Of a stretch of DNA of 64,000 nucleotides, positions 1 to 8,347 are shown piece by piece. Origin of the DNA: CAZMNY01 sp964567745 (GTDB taxonomy: Bacteria; Planctomycetota; Planctomycetia; Pirellulales; Pirellulaceae); contig CAZMNY010000041.1 of the NCBI GenBank assembly GCA_964567745.1, positions 1 through 64,000 on the forward strand, given 5' to 3'. The notes beneath the pieces were generated by a model that was not told the origin of the DNA, did no database searches, and was given only the letters and a program-made list of their open reading frames with translations. Numbering within the stretch: the first letter of the stretch is position 1; each line of letters opens with the position of its first letter. The translations under genes and the position numbers were made by a program.

Positions 1-1389
1 GTGATCCACTTTACGCGGCGGAACATGTTAGCGGCATCGATGTCCGGCCTTGCCGGCTTGAGTCTGCCCGAATTGCTTCGCCGTCGCGCCGATGCGTCCA
101 CGCCCACTCGATCGAAAGGAAAGAGCGTCATCCTGTTGTGGATGGCCGGCGGTCCGAGCCAGATTGATACGTGGGATCCCAAGCCCGCGATGCCGATCGA
201 CAACCGTGGGCCGTTCGCGACGATTCAAACGACGGTTCCGGGCATCAGCGTCAGCGGACACTTGCCGAAACAGGCGAGTATGATGGATCGGTTCACCATC
301 ATTCGTTCAGTCGACGCCCAAGGCAGCGATCATTCGCCCGGCAAGGTGATGCAGACGGGCAATCGCAACGCGTCGCCGCGAAGAAACTCGCAAGGCGATC
401 TCTATCCAGCCATGGGGTCGATCGTCGCCAAGTTTCGCGGCGCAAACCAACCTGGCATGCCCGCCTACGTCGCCTTCAATCGCGATCCGGCCCACGTCCC
501 TGGCGGCGGTTTTTTGGGAATGCAATACGATCCGATGAACGGACATCGCGCGGCCGGTCTGCCGGCGTACCAAGGATTCGGAAGACTGAGAGGAGTCGCC
601 GCGGAAGCCGCCGAGGCGATTCGCTTTGACTTGCCGGATGAGTTAAGTCCGGAACGATTGCGGGAACGTCGCAGTCTCAACAAACAACTTGACCAACTGC
701 GCAGCCAAATCGATCGATCCGGGGCGATGGACGGGTTCGATCATTTTCAGCAGCAAGCTATCGATATGGTGCTCGGCGGCCGAGCGAGCAAAGCATTCGA
801 TATGGCTGGCGAACCAAAATCGTCGCGGGAACGCTACGGCAAGCATCTCTGGTGTCAGCAAGCTTTGTTGGCGAGACGGCTCGTCGAGTCGGGCGTCAGC
901 TTTGTGACGATTGACTTGAGTTTCGGGATCAACGCCGGCGACTGGGATAGCCACGGAGACAATCATGTGTTTCGAGGCATCTCCACGGGACTCAAGCCGC
1001 TCCTGCCCGTCTTTGATCACCTACTCACCACGCTCGTTGGTGATCTCGATGAACGCGGTTTGCTCGACGATGTCTTGGTTCTCGCACTGGGCGAATTTGG
1101 CCGGTCGCCGATCATCGGCACTCAGAAGGGTTTTGTCGGCGGACGCAACCATTGGCCTCGAATCATGTCGATGTGCTTGGCCGGAGGCGGATTGAAGCAT
1201 GGTCAGGTTGTCGGCGCAAGCGACCGGCAAGGCGGTGCCATAAAGAATCGACCGGTCACGCCAGCCGATCTCGCGGCAACCGTGTTTCAGCACATGGGCG
1301 TGTCGCAAGAAGCTTCCTATCTCGATACAAGCGGACGGCCGATCGGCGTGGTGGAAGGCGCGGGCAAGCCCATTGCCGAGTTGTTCTGA
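1..1389 (+). CDS. DUF1501 family exported protein
   Basis: A 462-residue protein of the DUF1501 family (sulfatase-like fold, activity unknown), abundant in planctomycetes and usually encoded beside DUF1549/DUF1553 cytochrome-like proteins. Visible: an N-terminal twin-arginine-like leader (TRRNMLAAS, residues 5-13), the family block GGPSQIDTWDPK near 50-61, LALGEFGRSP near 360, and RNHWP further on. The GTG at base 1 opens the window, so the true start may lie upstream; the leader is close to the residue start, so little is likely missing. The partner DUF1553 gene, if present, would be outside the window. The next gene is convergent, on the minus strand. Confidence 0.85.
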   Translation: MIHFTRRNMLAASMSGLAGLSLPELLRRRADASTPTRSKGKSVILLWMAGGPSQIDTWDPKPAMPIDNRGPFATIQTTVPGISVSGHLPKQASMMDRFTIIRSVDAQGSDHSPGKVMQTGNRNASPRRNSQGDLYPAMGSIVAKFRGANQPGMPAYVAFNRDPAHVPGGGFLGMQYDPMNGHRAAGLPAYQGFGRLRGVAAEAAEAIRFDLPDELSPERLRERRSLNKQLDQLRSQIDRSGAMDGFDHFQQQAIDMVLGGRASKAFDMAGEPKSSRERYGKHLWCQQALLARRLVESGVSFVTIDLSFGINAGDWDSHGDNHVFRGISTGLKPLLPVFDHLLTTLVGDLDERGLLDDVLVLALGEFGRSPIIGTQKGFVGGRNHWPRIMSMCLAGGGLKHGQVVGASDRQGGAIKNRPVTPADLAATVFQHMGVSQEASYLDTSGRPIGVVEGAGKPIAELF

Positions 1390-1465
1390 ATTCGCCTTGC
1401 CGGCTCGACACCGTTCACGCTTGCGTCTTCAGTTTGCATCTCTTCATTTTCTCGTGCGGCTCAGC

Positions 1466-2317
1466 TCACTTCTTAACGAGCGACTTGATGCCGTTGGGCA
1501 CCTCGAAGATTTGCTTTATCTCGCTTGCTGTTAACGCTCGGTCAAAGATTGCCAGATCGTCGAAGCCGCCGACGTATCCGATTCCCAGCATGATCGCGAG
1601 CCGTTTGGGGCTCCAAGTGAAGAGCTGTTTGCGGCGGATGTCGCCTTGTGATTTTCCGTCTAGGTAGAGCGTCGCCACGCCGTCTTGACGAGCCTCATTG
1701 AAATCGCGAAAAGTGATTCCGACGTGCGTCCAGCGGGAATGCGAAAACGGCGGCTGTTTGACGTTGACCAAGGGCCGCTCTTGTTCGGAGATATCCTCCC
1801 ACTTTCGTCCATTGGGATTCCAGACGTCAATGTTCGAGAAGACGCCAAGTCGAAACGTTCGCGGTTTGTCTTTTGTGAAGTCGACGAAGAAGGAGGCGTC
1901 GTTCCATTTTTTGTCGGTGATTTGAAGTGGATCGACGTAGCCTGGCGGCAGGTCCTTTTCGGGGTCGAGCTTGAGCCAAAACGAATAGGTGCCGCTAAAC
2001 CCTTTCTTAGTCGCTGGCAAGTTGGCCTCACCTTTGAAGAAGACCACCTGAGGGCTCTTCTTGGTGAACGCGAGTGAGCCGCCGTATCGTCCCGTCCTGG
2101 AATCCCAGCGTGCCGCCTCGTCCGGCAGACCGGCTGTTACTTTCTCGCGTTTCAATGACGCCGCCGTGTAGATACGCCTGTCGCCTCGCGCGTTGTCGGC
2201 ATCTGCGGAGTCGTCAAATGACGCATGGAAGATGAGCGATTTGGCCAGCGGCGTTGGCTTTTCGGCCTGGGCGACATTGGCCAACAACAATAACGCAATC
2301 ATCCAGTGGATGCGCAT
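1466..2317 (-). CDS. Secreted LamG / concanavalin A-like domain protein
   Basis: A 283-residue protein with a signal peptide (MRIHWMIALLLLANVAQA) and then one concanavalin A-like (LamG) beta-sandwich covering most of the chain: it opens with LIFHASFDD and ends with GFDDLAIFDRALTASEI, the usual first and last strands of planctomycete LamG domains. Such domains bind sugars or act as adhesive modules; no catalytic domain is attached. The start at 2317 is preferred over the longer frame beginning at 2353 because a GGAAGG ribosome site lies just upstream and the signal peptide starts there. Convergent with the DUF1501 gene. Confidence 0.8.
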   Translation of the reverse strand: MRIHWMIALLLLANVAQAEKPTPLAKSLIFHASFDDSADADNARGDRRIYTAASLKREKVTAGLPDEAARWDSRTGRYGGSLAFTKKSPQVVFFKGEANLPATKKGFSGTYSFWLKLDPEKDLPPGYVDPLQITDKKWNDASFFVDFTKDKPRTFRLGVFSNIDVWNPNGRKWEDISEQERPLVNVKQPPFSHSRWTHVGITFRDFNEARQDGVATLYLDGKSQGDIRRKQLFTWSPKRLAIMLGIGYVGGFDDLAIFDRALTASEIKQIFEVPNGIKSLVKK

Positions 2318-2618
2318 ATGACGGTTTCCTTCCGCGAAGGGAAAATTAGTCAACGAAGTCGCTCCTGCGAAGCTGAGCGACGCCTACCGTTGTACCCGAT
2401 TTGAAGCCGGTTAACCGACACTCTCATTCCCAAAATTCGGCCGTCGGAAGTTTTCTTGTCCCCTTTCGTCAACTTGCCGACAATACTTGCACTGACCCCA
2501 TTCCGTTATCAACCAAAACTGGAACGCCAGTGGATTCGCTTGACGTTTACGAAGTCGCTCGGAGAAAAAAACGGCTGCTCAGTTCCGCGAGCTCAAGCTG
2601 ACGGATGTCGACAAGAAT
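2318..2618. other. Divergent spacer containing the lost 5' end of the redoxin gene
   Basis: About 300 bases between the LamG gene and the redoxin gene. The right edge (about 2544-2618) still reads in the redoxin frame as family-like residues (QFRELKLTDVDKN at 2580-2618), but a TGA at 2541-2543 closes the frame and no ATG lies between. No other convincing gene is seen. Confidence 0.5.
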
Positions 2619-3110
2619 GTGCATCAACCGTTCAACGAGAAGGAAGTCAAGGCAATTGCGTTGATTTTTATTTCGACCGACTGCCCTATCGCAAACGCAT
2701 TTCAGCCCTCGCTTCGCCAATTGCAAAAGGCCTACGCGGATCGCGGCGTGGCGTGCTTCATGGTGCACTGTTCGGCTAATGTCACTTCCGAAGATGTCCG
2801 CAAACATGCGACTGATTATGAGATCACGATGCCGATCGTCATCGACTCGAGCCAGGAACTGGGACGATTAACAGGCGCCAAGGTGACGCCTGAGGCGATT
2901 GTGATCGATCGCTCTGAAGCTGTTCGCTATCGAGGTCTGATCAACGACCTTTATGCCGGATACGGAAAGAAGCGCCGAGTGGCGTCGAAGCACTATCTTC
3001 GAGACGCGATCGATTCCGTTATCGCCGGTAAGGAAGTCTTCACGAAAGTGACGAAGCCCGTCGGTTGCTTTATTTACTTCGAGGATACCGAAGCCAAGGC
3101 GAGCCCATAA
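2619..3110 (+). CDS. Redoxin-like protein, 5' end apparently damaged
   Basis: Reads 163 residues from a GTG. It is a thioredoxin-fold redoxin of the planctomycete type: FISTDCPIANAF (residues 17-28) carries a single Cys at the peroxidatic position in place of a CxxC pair, followed by PIVIDSSQELGRLTGAKVTPEAIVID, the usual second half of the fold. Family members normally start with a signal peptide about 40 residues upstream. Here the coding frame continues upstream of the GTG to about 2544 but meets TGA at 2541 without a start codon or leader. It may be an N-terminally broken gene, or be translated from the GTG as a cytoplasmic form. It ends 12 nt before the next gene, suggesting co-transcription. 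Confidence 0.6.
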   Translation: MHQPFNEKEVKAIALIFISTDCPIANAFQPSLRQLQKAYADRGVACFMVHCSANVTSEDVRKHATDYEITMPIVIDSSQELGRLTGAKVTPEAIVIDRSEAVRYRGLINDLYAGYGKKRRVASKHYLRDAIDSVIAGKEVFTKVTKPVGCFIYFEDTEAKASP

Positions 3111-3122
3111 CGGATAAGGCGC

Positions 3123-4085
3123 ATGAACACGACCACGATTCTATTGCTTGGGACGATGCTCCCTGGTTTGACTTTCGCCGCATATGAACCGCTCAAGTCG
3201 ACCGGCGACGTCAAGGTGGTCGATACGGAATTCCAGTATGGGGAAAGCAAACGCGCAGTGCCGCTGCGAATCTACTTGCCCGACTCGAGGCAGGCGGCGC
3301 CCGTGATCTTGTTTAGTCACGGCTTAGGCGGGTCGCGGAAAAACAACGGCTACCTCGGCAAGCATTGGGCGGGCCGAGGCTACGTTGTTGTCTCGATGCA
3401 ACATCGGGGAAGCGATGAGACAGTCTGGCGAGATGCGCCGATAAGGCAGCGCATGTCCGCGCTGACCAAGGCGGCGGGGGCGAAGAGTTTTCTCGACCGA
3501 GTAAGGGATGTGCCCGCGACGTTGGATCAACTTGCGAAATGGAATTCGGCGGCAGAGCGATTTGCGGGTCGCTTCGACCTGACTCGAATCGGCATGTCCG
3601 GCCACTCATTCGGCGCCGTGACGACTCAAGCGGTGAGCGGGCAAAGCTATGGGCGTCGCGGGCAAATCCACTCTGACAAGCGAATCAAAGCAGCCGTCGC
3701 CTTCAGCCCCAGTCCGCCTCAATTCGGCGCCAGCCCCGAGAACTTTGCCAAGGTGAAACTACCTTGGCTGTTGATGACCGGGACAAAAGACAAAAGCGCC
3801 ATTGGCCGCACGACAGCTGAGAAGCGGCGATTGGTTTTCGAGCAGTTGCCATCGCGCGGGCATGCCTTCGAGTTGGTGCTGGACAACGCGGAGCATATGG
3901 CGTTCTCCGACCGCACGTTGTTGGGGCGACAACACCGCAACCCGAACCATCACAAGTCAATTCAAGCCATTAGCACCGCGTTTTGGGATTGCTATCTTCT
4001 TGGTGATGGGGAGGCCAGAGCCTGGCTAAGTGGTCCACAAGTCAAACGTCGGCTCGACGAAAAAGACATCTGGTTGAGCAAATAG
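3123..4085 (+). CDS. Secreted alpha/beta hydrolase (PAF acetylhydrolase/chlorophyllase-like)
   Basis: A 320-residue hydrolase with an N-terminal signal peptide (MNTTTILLLGTMLPGLTFA). Oxyanion-hole region ILFSHGLGGSRKN near 60; nucleophile elbow GHSFGAVT near 160; a later DKS(AIG) strand and DNAEHMAF supply the acid and His of a Ser-His-Asp triad. The overall plan matches secreted PAF-acetylhydrolase/dienelactone hydrolase-like esterases. The substrate cannot be read from the sequence. An AAGG ribosome site precedes the ATG. Lies 12 nt downstream of the redoxin-like gene. Confidence 0.8.
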   Translation: MNTTTILLLGTMLPGLTFAAYEPLKSTGDVKVVDTEFQYGESKRAVPLRIYLPDSRQAAPVILFSHGLGGSRKNNGYLGKHWAGRGYVVVSMQHRGSDETVWRDAPIRQRMSALTKAAGAKSFLDRVRDVPATLDQLAKWNSAAERFAGRFDLTRIGMSGHSFGAVTTQAVSGQSYGRRGQIHSDKRIKAAVAFSPSPPQFGASPENFAKVKLPWLLMTGTKDKSAIGRTTAEKRRLVFEQLPSRGHAFELVLDNAEHMAFSDRTLLGRQHRNPNHHKSIQAISTAFWDCYLLGDGEARAWLSGPQVKRRLDEKDIWLSK

Positions 4086-4217
4086 ACGCTGGCCTGCCCT
4101 TTTGAATTCACTTCTGCCTAAAATTACTTCGGCCTAAAATCACCGGGCCAAACTTAGATGCGCGCTGGCCGATCCTATAGAATGCGTTGGTGAGCAACGT
4201 CAAACCGGAGGCCACCG

Positions 4218-5264
4218 ATGCTGGATCGACGCGGTTTTCTAACGAAGTCTTCAGCCCTCGCGGCTGTGGGATTTGCAACACAGTCAGGTCAGATGTCAAA
4301 CGCCCAATCTCCTGCAAACGCCGAGCGACTTCCACGCGAAAAGTTTAAGCAGAAGCTGCTTGAATGTCTTGGCGGAGATTGGCCCGATCCTTGCCCGCTG
4401 GATACAAAAATCCTCCGCGAGGAACAAAAGGAAGGCTACCGACTGCTGTGGGTGAACTACTCGGTGGAACCGGAAGACCGAGTGCCGGCCGTGTTGCTCA
4501 TTCCCGACGGCGCGAGCGCGGGCAGCCAATCGCCTGGCGTCGCTGTCTGGCACCAGCATGCGGGGCAATGGCATTTGGGAAAGAGCGAGCCTGCGGGACT
4601 CGCCGGCAACCCAATGCATCACACGGGACTGGCGCTGGCCAAGCTGGGCTACGTAGTAATCTGCCCGGACGCGCTCTGTTTTGAGGAGCGGCAAGACCCG
4701 GACAAGAAGCTCAAGAACGGCGCTTACGAGCGTTTTGAGTTCTTGCGGCAAGTTGTCGCTGGCCGCTCGATGGCCTGGAAGAACATCCTCGACATGCGGC
4801 GGGCCGTCGACTGTCTGGCGGCGCGACCGGAGGTCTATAGTTCGCGAATGGGCTGTTACGGCCATTCCATGGGCTCGACTCACACTTGGCTCGTTGGCCC
4901 CTGGGAGCCTCGGTTGAAGTGTCTCGTCGGGAATTGCTGTTTGCCGACCTACGGCGCTATCCATCGAACGAAACTGCTTCACTGCTTTCCCAATTTCATT
5001 CCGGGAATCCACAAGTACGGCGACACGCCCGATATCGCGGCGCTCATCGCGCCTCGATACATGCACATGAACTTCGGCGACAAAGACGGGGGTTCGCCAA
5101 TCGAAGAGGTCAGGAAGGGCGTAACTCGTATTAAAGCAGCCTACGATGAGCTCGGCGCTGGCGAGCGTTTTACCCATTTCATTGAGAAGGACACGGGCCA
5201 CGTACTGTCGGACGAAATGTGGCGCCGAACGCGAGCCACGTTTGAGACTGCGTTTCGGTCGTAG
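4218..5264 (+). CDS. Tat-exported dienelactone hydrolase / acetyl xylan esterase-like protein
   Basis: A 348-residue alpha/beta hydrolase. The leader MLDRRGFLTKSSALAAVG is Tat-like (RRGFL). The body has the HQHAGQWHLGKSEPAG segment near 115, then CPDALCFEER, nucleophile elbow YGHSMGSTH near 215, and a C-terminal KDTGHVLSDEMW carrying the catalytic His. This is the pattern of planctomycete dienelactone hydrolase/acetyl-xylan-esterase relatives. A GGAGG ribosome site is 8-9 nt before the ATG. It probably de-esterifies an extracellular carbohydrate or small ester; this is inference. Confidence 0.8.
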   Translation: MLDRRGFLTKSSALAAVGFATQSGQMSNAQSPANAERLPREKFKQKLLECLGGDWPDPCPLDTKILREEQKEGYRLLWVNYSVEPEDRVPAVLLIPDGASAGSQSPGVAVWHQHAGQWHLGKSEPAGLAGNPMHHTGLALAKLGYVVICPDALCFEERQDPDKKLKNGAYERFEFLRQVVAGRSMAWKNILDMRRAVDCLAARPEVYSSRMGCYGHSMGSTHTWLVGPWEPRLKCLVGNCCLPTYGAIHRTKLLHCFPNFIPGIHKYGDTPDIAALIAPRYMHMNFGDKDGGSPIEEVRKGVTRIKAAYDELGAGERFTHFIEKDTGHVLSDEMWRRTRATFETAFRS

Positions 5265-5404
5265 CGAGGCTCAACGATTTTGTCGGCGGACTCTTGAACG
5301 AGCCCGCGCGGTTTGTTGATTTAGTCGCTAGGTCACGACAAGACGGGTATAGCCAGGTGCGCGGGCCGACGCGGATAGTCACGACGACCCCCACGACGCT
5401 AGAA

Positions 5405-5476
5405 GATCGTCCGGCTTTCAAATGCTGGCGCTTTAGCTGTGAGTCTTGACGGGCGCTTGCGCGTTGCCCCTTCGGG
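5405..5476 (+). repeat. Dispersed intergenic repeat, copy A
   Basis: Starts GATCGTCCGGCTTTCAAATG and ends GCGTTGCCCCTTCGGG. Copy B at 53656..53734 matches over the whole length with about ten substitutions and one indel. The spacer between two convergent genes holds nothing else recognisable. Confidence 0.75.
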
Positions 5477-5504
5477 ACCGTTCGGGGAAACGTCGGTCCC
5501 CATC

Positions 5505-6692
5505 TCACTCGGGAACGTCGCTTTCGCTGTCGACGATAACATTATTGGCGAACACGACGCCGGTGCTCTTGGCGTCTCGCAGCTCGACTGCCTTCGGCTT
5601 CAACCCGGAGAAGAGGTTGCCAGTCACCGTGATGTCTTTGGTTGCTTCGAGTACGAGTCCGCCCGCTTCGCGGTCCCCTTCTCGTCGCTTGATCTTGCCG
5701 TCGCCGAGATAGCTGCTCGAAAAATTGTTGCCGGTGACCGTGATGCGGCCGCTGTCCGGACCAATTCGCAAAGCGTCCTTTTTCATAATCGTGAACGTAT
5801 TGGCGCTTACCGCGCAGCCATGCGCGTCGATCAAATTGACCCCCGCGCCGTTGTGGGCGATGACGTTGGCGCTGATTGTGGTCCCGTAGCAATCGCGGTC
5901 GAGCGTAACGGCCGCTGCTGCGCATTCCTCAATCATGTTTCCTGACAATACCGAACCGTAGGTGTTTTCGATTAACACGCCGAGATTGAGATGGTCGTCG
6001 AGGTTGTTGCCGGTCATGCAGAGATTGAAGCTGTCCATGCAGTGCAACGCGTCGCGGTTCTCCTCGAACTGATTCGCCGAGACGACGATGTCATGGCCGC
6101 CCAAGATATTGAGTCCAACCGCCTTGTTGTAAGTGAACAGGCAATCGCTGACACGCGGATCTTCATAGCAGCTCGTCAGCCGCACGCCGTCTCCGCCGTT
6201 GTACGAGATGGAAACGCCTTGCAGAAAAATCTCTTCGATCAGAATCGCTTCGATACCGTGTCCGCTTTTTTCATTTCCCGTAATTCGAAAATTGGCCAGA
6301 TTGACTCGCCACAAGCGATCCGCCTTCGGCACCTTGAGGCCTTTTTCGTGGGCGACGATCAGGGCAGGCAAGCCCTTCGTGTTCGTGTTGATAATATTCG
6401 TCGCTCCGCCGACGCCTTCGAGCCGGGTGTCGCCCGTTTTCAGCATCAGCGGTTTCGAGATTTTGAATTCGCCGGCGGGAAGCCGCACGACGCCGCCGGT
6501 TGGCGGGACCGCGTCAAGCGCCGCTTGTATGGATGGATACTTTCCAGCGTCAATGCTCGGCCGCGCGCCAGGCAGAACCGTCTTGCCGCCGGGCTGAGCG
6601 TGAGCGGTCGTTTGGAGCATCGGCAGTGAGAAGATCAAGCTCAGCGGGAGAGCCACAAGAAGAGCGGTGCGCGGTGATCGCAGGTGTCGCAT
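5505..6692 (-). CDS. Secreted right-handed parallel beta-helix protein (NosD/pectate-lyase-like)
   Basis: A 395-residue exported protein. The signal peptide ends near TTAHAQ (about 33). The mature start, YPSIQAALDAVPPTGGVVRLPAGEFKISKPL, is the standard first coil of pectate-lyase-3/NosD beta-helices; the rest is a run of about 22-residue coils with Asn ladders (TGNNLDDHL, SGNMIEEC, SANVIAHNGAG, SANTFTIMKK, TGNNFSSS, TGNLFSG). It likely binds or cleaves a polysaccharide outside the cytoplasm; catalytic residues cannot be assigned by eye. Transcribed divergently from the thioredoxin-like gene at 6902. Confidence 0.8.
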   Translation of the reverse strand: MRHLRSPRTALLVALPLSLIFSLPMLQTTAHAQPGGKTVLPGARPSIDAGKYPSIQAALDAVPPTGGVVRLPAGEFKISKPLMLKTGDTRLEGVGGATNIINTNTKGLPALIVAHEKGLKVPKADRLWRVNLANFRITGNEKSGHGIEAILIEEIFLQGVSISYNGGDGVRLTSCYEDPRVSDCLFTYNKAVGLNILGGHDIVVSANQFEENRDALHCMDSFNLCMTGNNLDDHLNLGVLIENTYGSVLSGNMIEECAAAAVTLDRDCYGTTISANVIAHNGAGVNLIDAHGCAVSANTFTIMKKDALRIGPDSGRITVTGNNFSSSYLGDGKIKRREGDREAGGLVLEATKDITVTGNLFSGLKPKAVELRDAKSTGVVFANNVIVDSESDVPE

Positions 6693-6901
6693 GTCAGTGT
6701 CCTTCGCGTTTGAAGAATCCGTGGTTGATGTTCATCGGTGTGCGTTGCGACCAATATCTTAGTATTCCTAGCGAGCTCGATGCGCGCGGACCAAGCAATT
6801 TTGCGATTCGCCTGACACTAAAATGCAGTTTGAGGTTACGATTGAACCGGACGCGTTAGCCGCCTATTTCGAGGCGAGAGACAGATGAGAAGGTGGAACG
6901 A

Positions 6902-7924
6902 ATGAAGAGACTGAGCAACCACGGAGTCGCGCTCGCTGTGTGTGCGATCGTCTTGGCCGCCACCCATTCTGCAGCAGGGCAATCGAACACGGGAGCCAGT
7001 CCTAGTCAGTTGCTGTTGCCAACGAGCCCCAGCAGTTGGCTCAATTCGCCGCCGCTGACCACACAGATGCTCAAAGGCAAGGCGGCGGTTTTCTATCTGT
7101 ACGAAGAGGGCTGACCGAAGTGTAAGGGCCGATGGCCCGAGCTGTTGGCGGTCGCCAACAAAATTGCCGGCAAGCCAGTCGTGTTGATCGCTGTCAACTC
7201 GGGCAACTCGCGCGGGCGTGTTCAATCGTACGCTCGGCAGAACCGAATAACGATTCCGATTATCGTCGACACAAATCGCGCGCTCGAGAAGCAACTGGGC
7301 GTCACACAAATCAGTCTGCAAAATATCTGGGCCGCCGCCATCCTCAACTCGGAAGGCCGCGTCGAACGAGCTAGCGCTCGAGATCTTCAAGCCGCTGCGG
7401 ATCGTGCGTTGCGAGGTGCGAGTTGGAATGTCGATCCGGAGGGAATGCCCCTCGAATTGCGAAATGCGTGGCAGGCCGTTGAGTTTGGCAACTACTCGGC
7501 GGCTTCCTCGACCGTTCGCAAGCGTCTTCAATCGCCCAAGGCGGAAGTAAAAGAGGCCGCAGAACGGTTAAACGACTACGTGCAGAAGCAAATTGCGCGC
7601 GACGTTGAACTTGCCGAGAAAGCGGTTGAAGCCGAGCACAAATTTGAAGCCTATCGGCGATTCTCCGCTGTCCGCAGCCAATTCAAGGGGTTTGCTCTTC
7701 CCGACGATCTCTCCGAGACCATTCGAAAGCTCGCCGAGGATGACACCGTCAAGAAGGAAGTTGCTGCAATGAAACGACTTAACTCCGCCTTGCAATCACT
7801 TTCGTCGTCTTCGCCCAGCGGTCGCAAGAAAGCTCAGCGTATTCTCGAGACCCTCGTTCGGACTGACGGCGATACTGAGGCGGGCGCTCAGGCCAAGAAA
7901 ATGCTCAACGAGTCCGCCCCATAA
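6902..7924 (+). CDS. Thioredoxin-fold protein with in-frame TGA at the active-site Cys (candidate selenoprotein, UxxC)
   Basis: One frame from ATG 6902 to TAA 7924 (340 residues) interrupted only by TGA at 7112-7114, codon 71. Around it the frame reads AAVFYLYEEG-(TGA)-PKCKGRWPELL, followed by PVVLIAVNSG and IPIIVDTNRALEKQLGV. The TGA therefore sits at the first position of a thioredoxin CxxC motif, giving U-P-K-C if read as selenocysteine. A signal peptide (MKRLSNHGVALAVCAIVLAATHSAAG) precedes. An AAGGTGG site lies before ATG 6902; GTG 6893 is an alternative. Downstream of the fold is a helical, Lys/Glu-rich region (about 150-340). Without recoding the product stops after 70 residues, and TTG 7145 would be the only restart. 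The alternative is a pseudogene by a single TGC/TGT-to-TGA change. No selA/selB/selC is in the window. Confidence 0.65.
7113..7153 (+). promoter_or_regulatory. SECIS-like hairpin following the in-frame TGA
   Basis: Immediately after TGA 7112-7114 the RNA can fold into a 5-bp GC stem (7126-7130 GGGCC with 7134-7138 GGCCC) with a GAU loop whose first base, G, is 17 nt past the TGA. An outer stem pairs 7113-7117 (GACCG) with 7149-7153 (CGGUC). Bacterial SECIS elements lie in this position and need an apical-loop G. The bulged U of the E. coli fdhF element is not evident, so support is partial. Confidence 0.4.
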
Positions 7925-8023
7925 CTGAAGAGGTCACGCCCGAACTGTAAGAGTCCGCCGTTTTCAAGAAAGCGAGATGGGCGACGAAGAAGAGAAAGAC
8001 GACCTTTCATAGCGGAGTAAGCC

Positions 8024-8329
8024 ATGTTTTTCGCGGACAGTTTTGGTGGCGGAATGGGCGCCGGAATGGGCGCTGGCATCGGTTGTGGCATCGCCATCGG
8101 CATTCCGGCCGGCCAAAAGAAAGCGGCTGAGAAACTCCGCGAACATTTCGCCGAAAATGGCCTGACGGTTCACGATCGGATGGGCAAAGAAGTCGACCTG
8201 GAAACGGTCTTAGCGACAGTCTCGACGAAGGAATGCTCATCGAGCAGCGGGTGGGCGGTCGCGCTTGCCTTGGTGATACTCGGCCTCATTTTCTTCGCTG
8301 GATTGTTGACGTACTTCGCCCTCTTCTAA
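8024..8329 (+). CDS. Small membrane protein, unknown function
   Basis: 101 residues. A Gly-rich N-terminal hydrophobic stretch (GGGMGAGMGAGIGCGIAIGI, about 9-28), a charged middle (KKAAEKLREHFAENGLTVHDRMGKEVDLETVLATV) and a C-terminal membrane helix (WAVALALVILGLIFFAGLLTYFALF, 77-101). A GGAG ribosome site lies 8 nt before the ATG. I do not recognise a family. It follows the thioredoxin-like gene by about 100 nt and is convergent with the beta-propeller gene. Confidence 0.65.
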   Translation: MFFADSFGGGMGAGMGAGIGCGIAIGIPAGQKKAAEKLREHFAENGLTVHDRMGKEVDLETVLATVSTKECSSSSGWAVALALVILGLIFFAGLLTYFALF

Positions 8330-8347
8330 TTGACGACTAGATTCCGA

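Noticed and set aside
4296..5201. A 301-residue minus-strand open frame
   Set aside because: Antisense of the dienelactone-hydrolase-like gene, whose GHSMG elbow and Tat leader are unambiguous.
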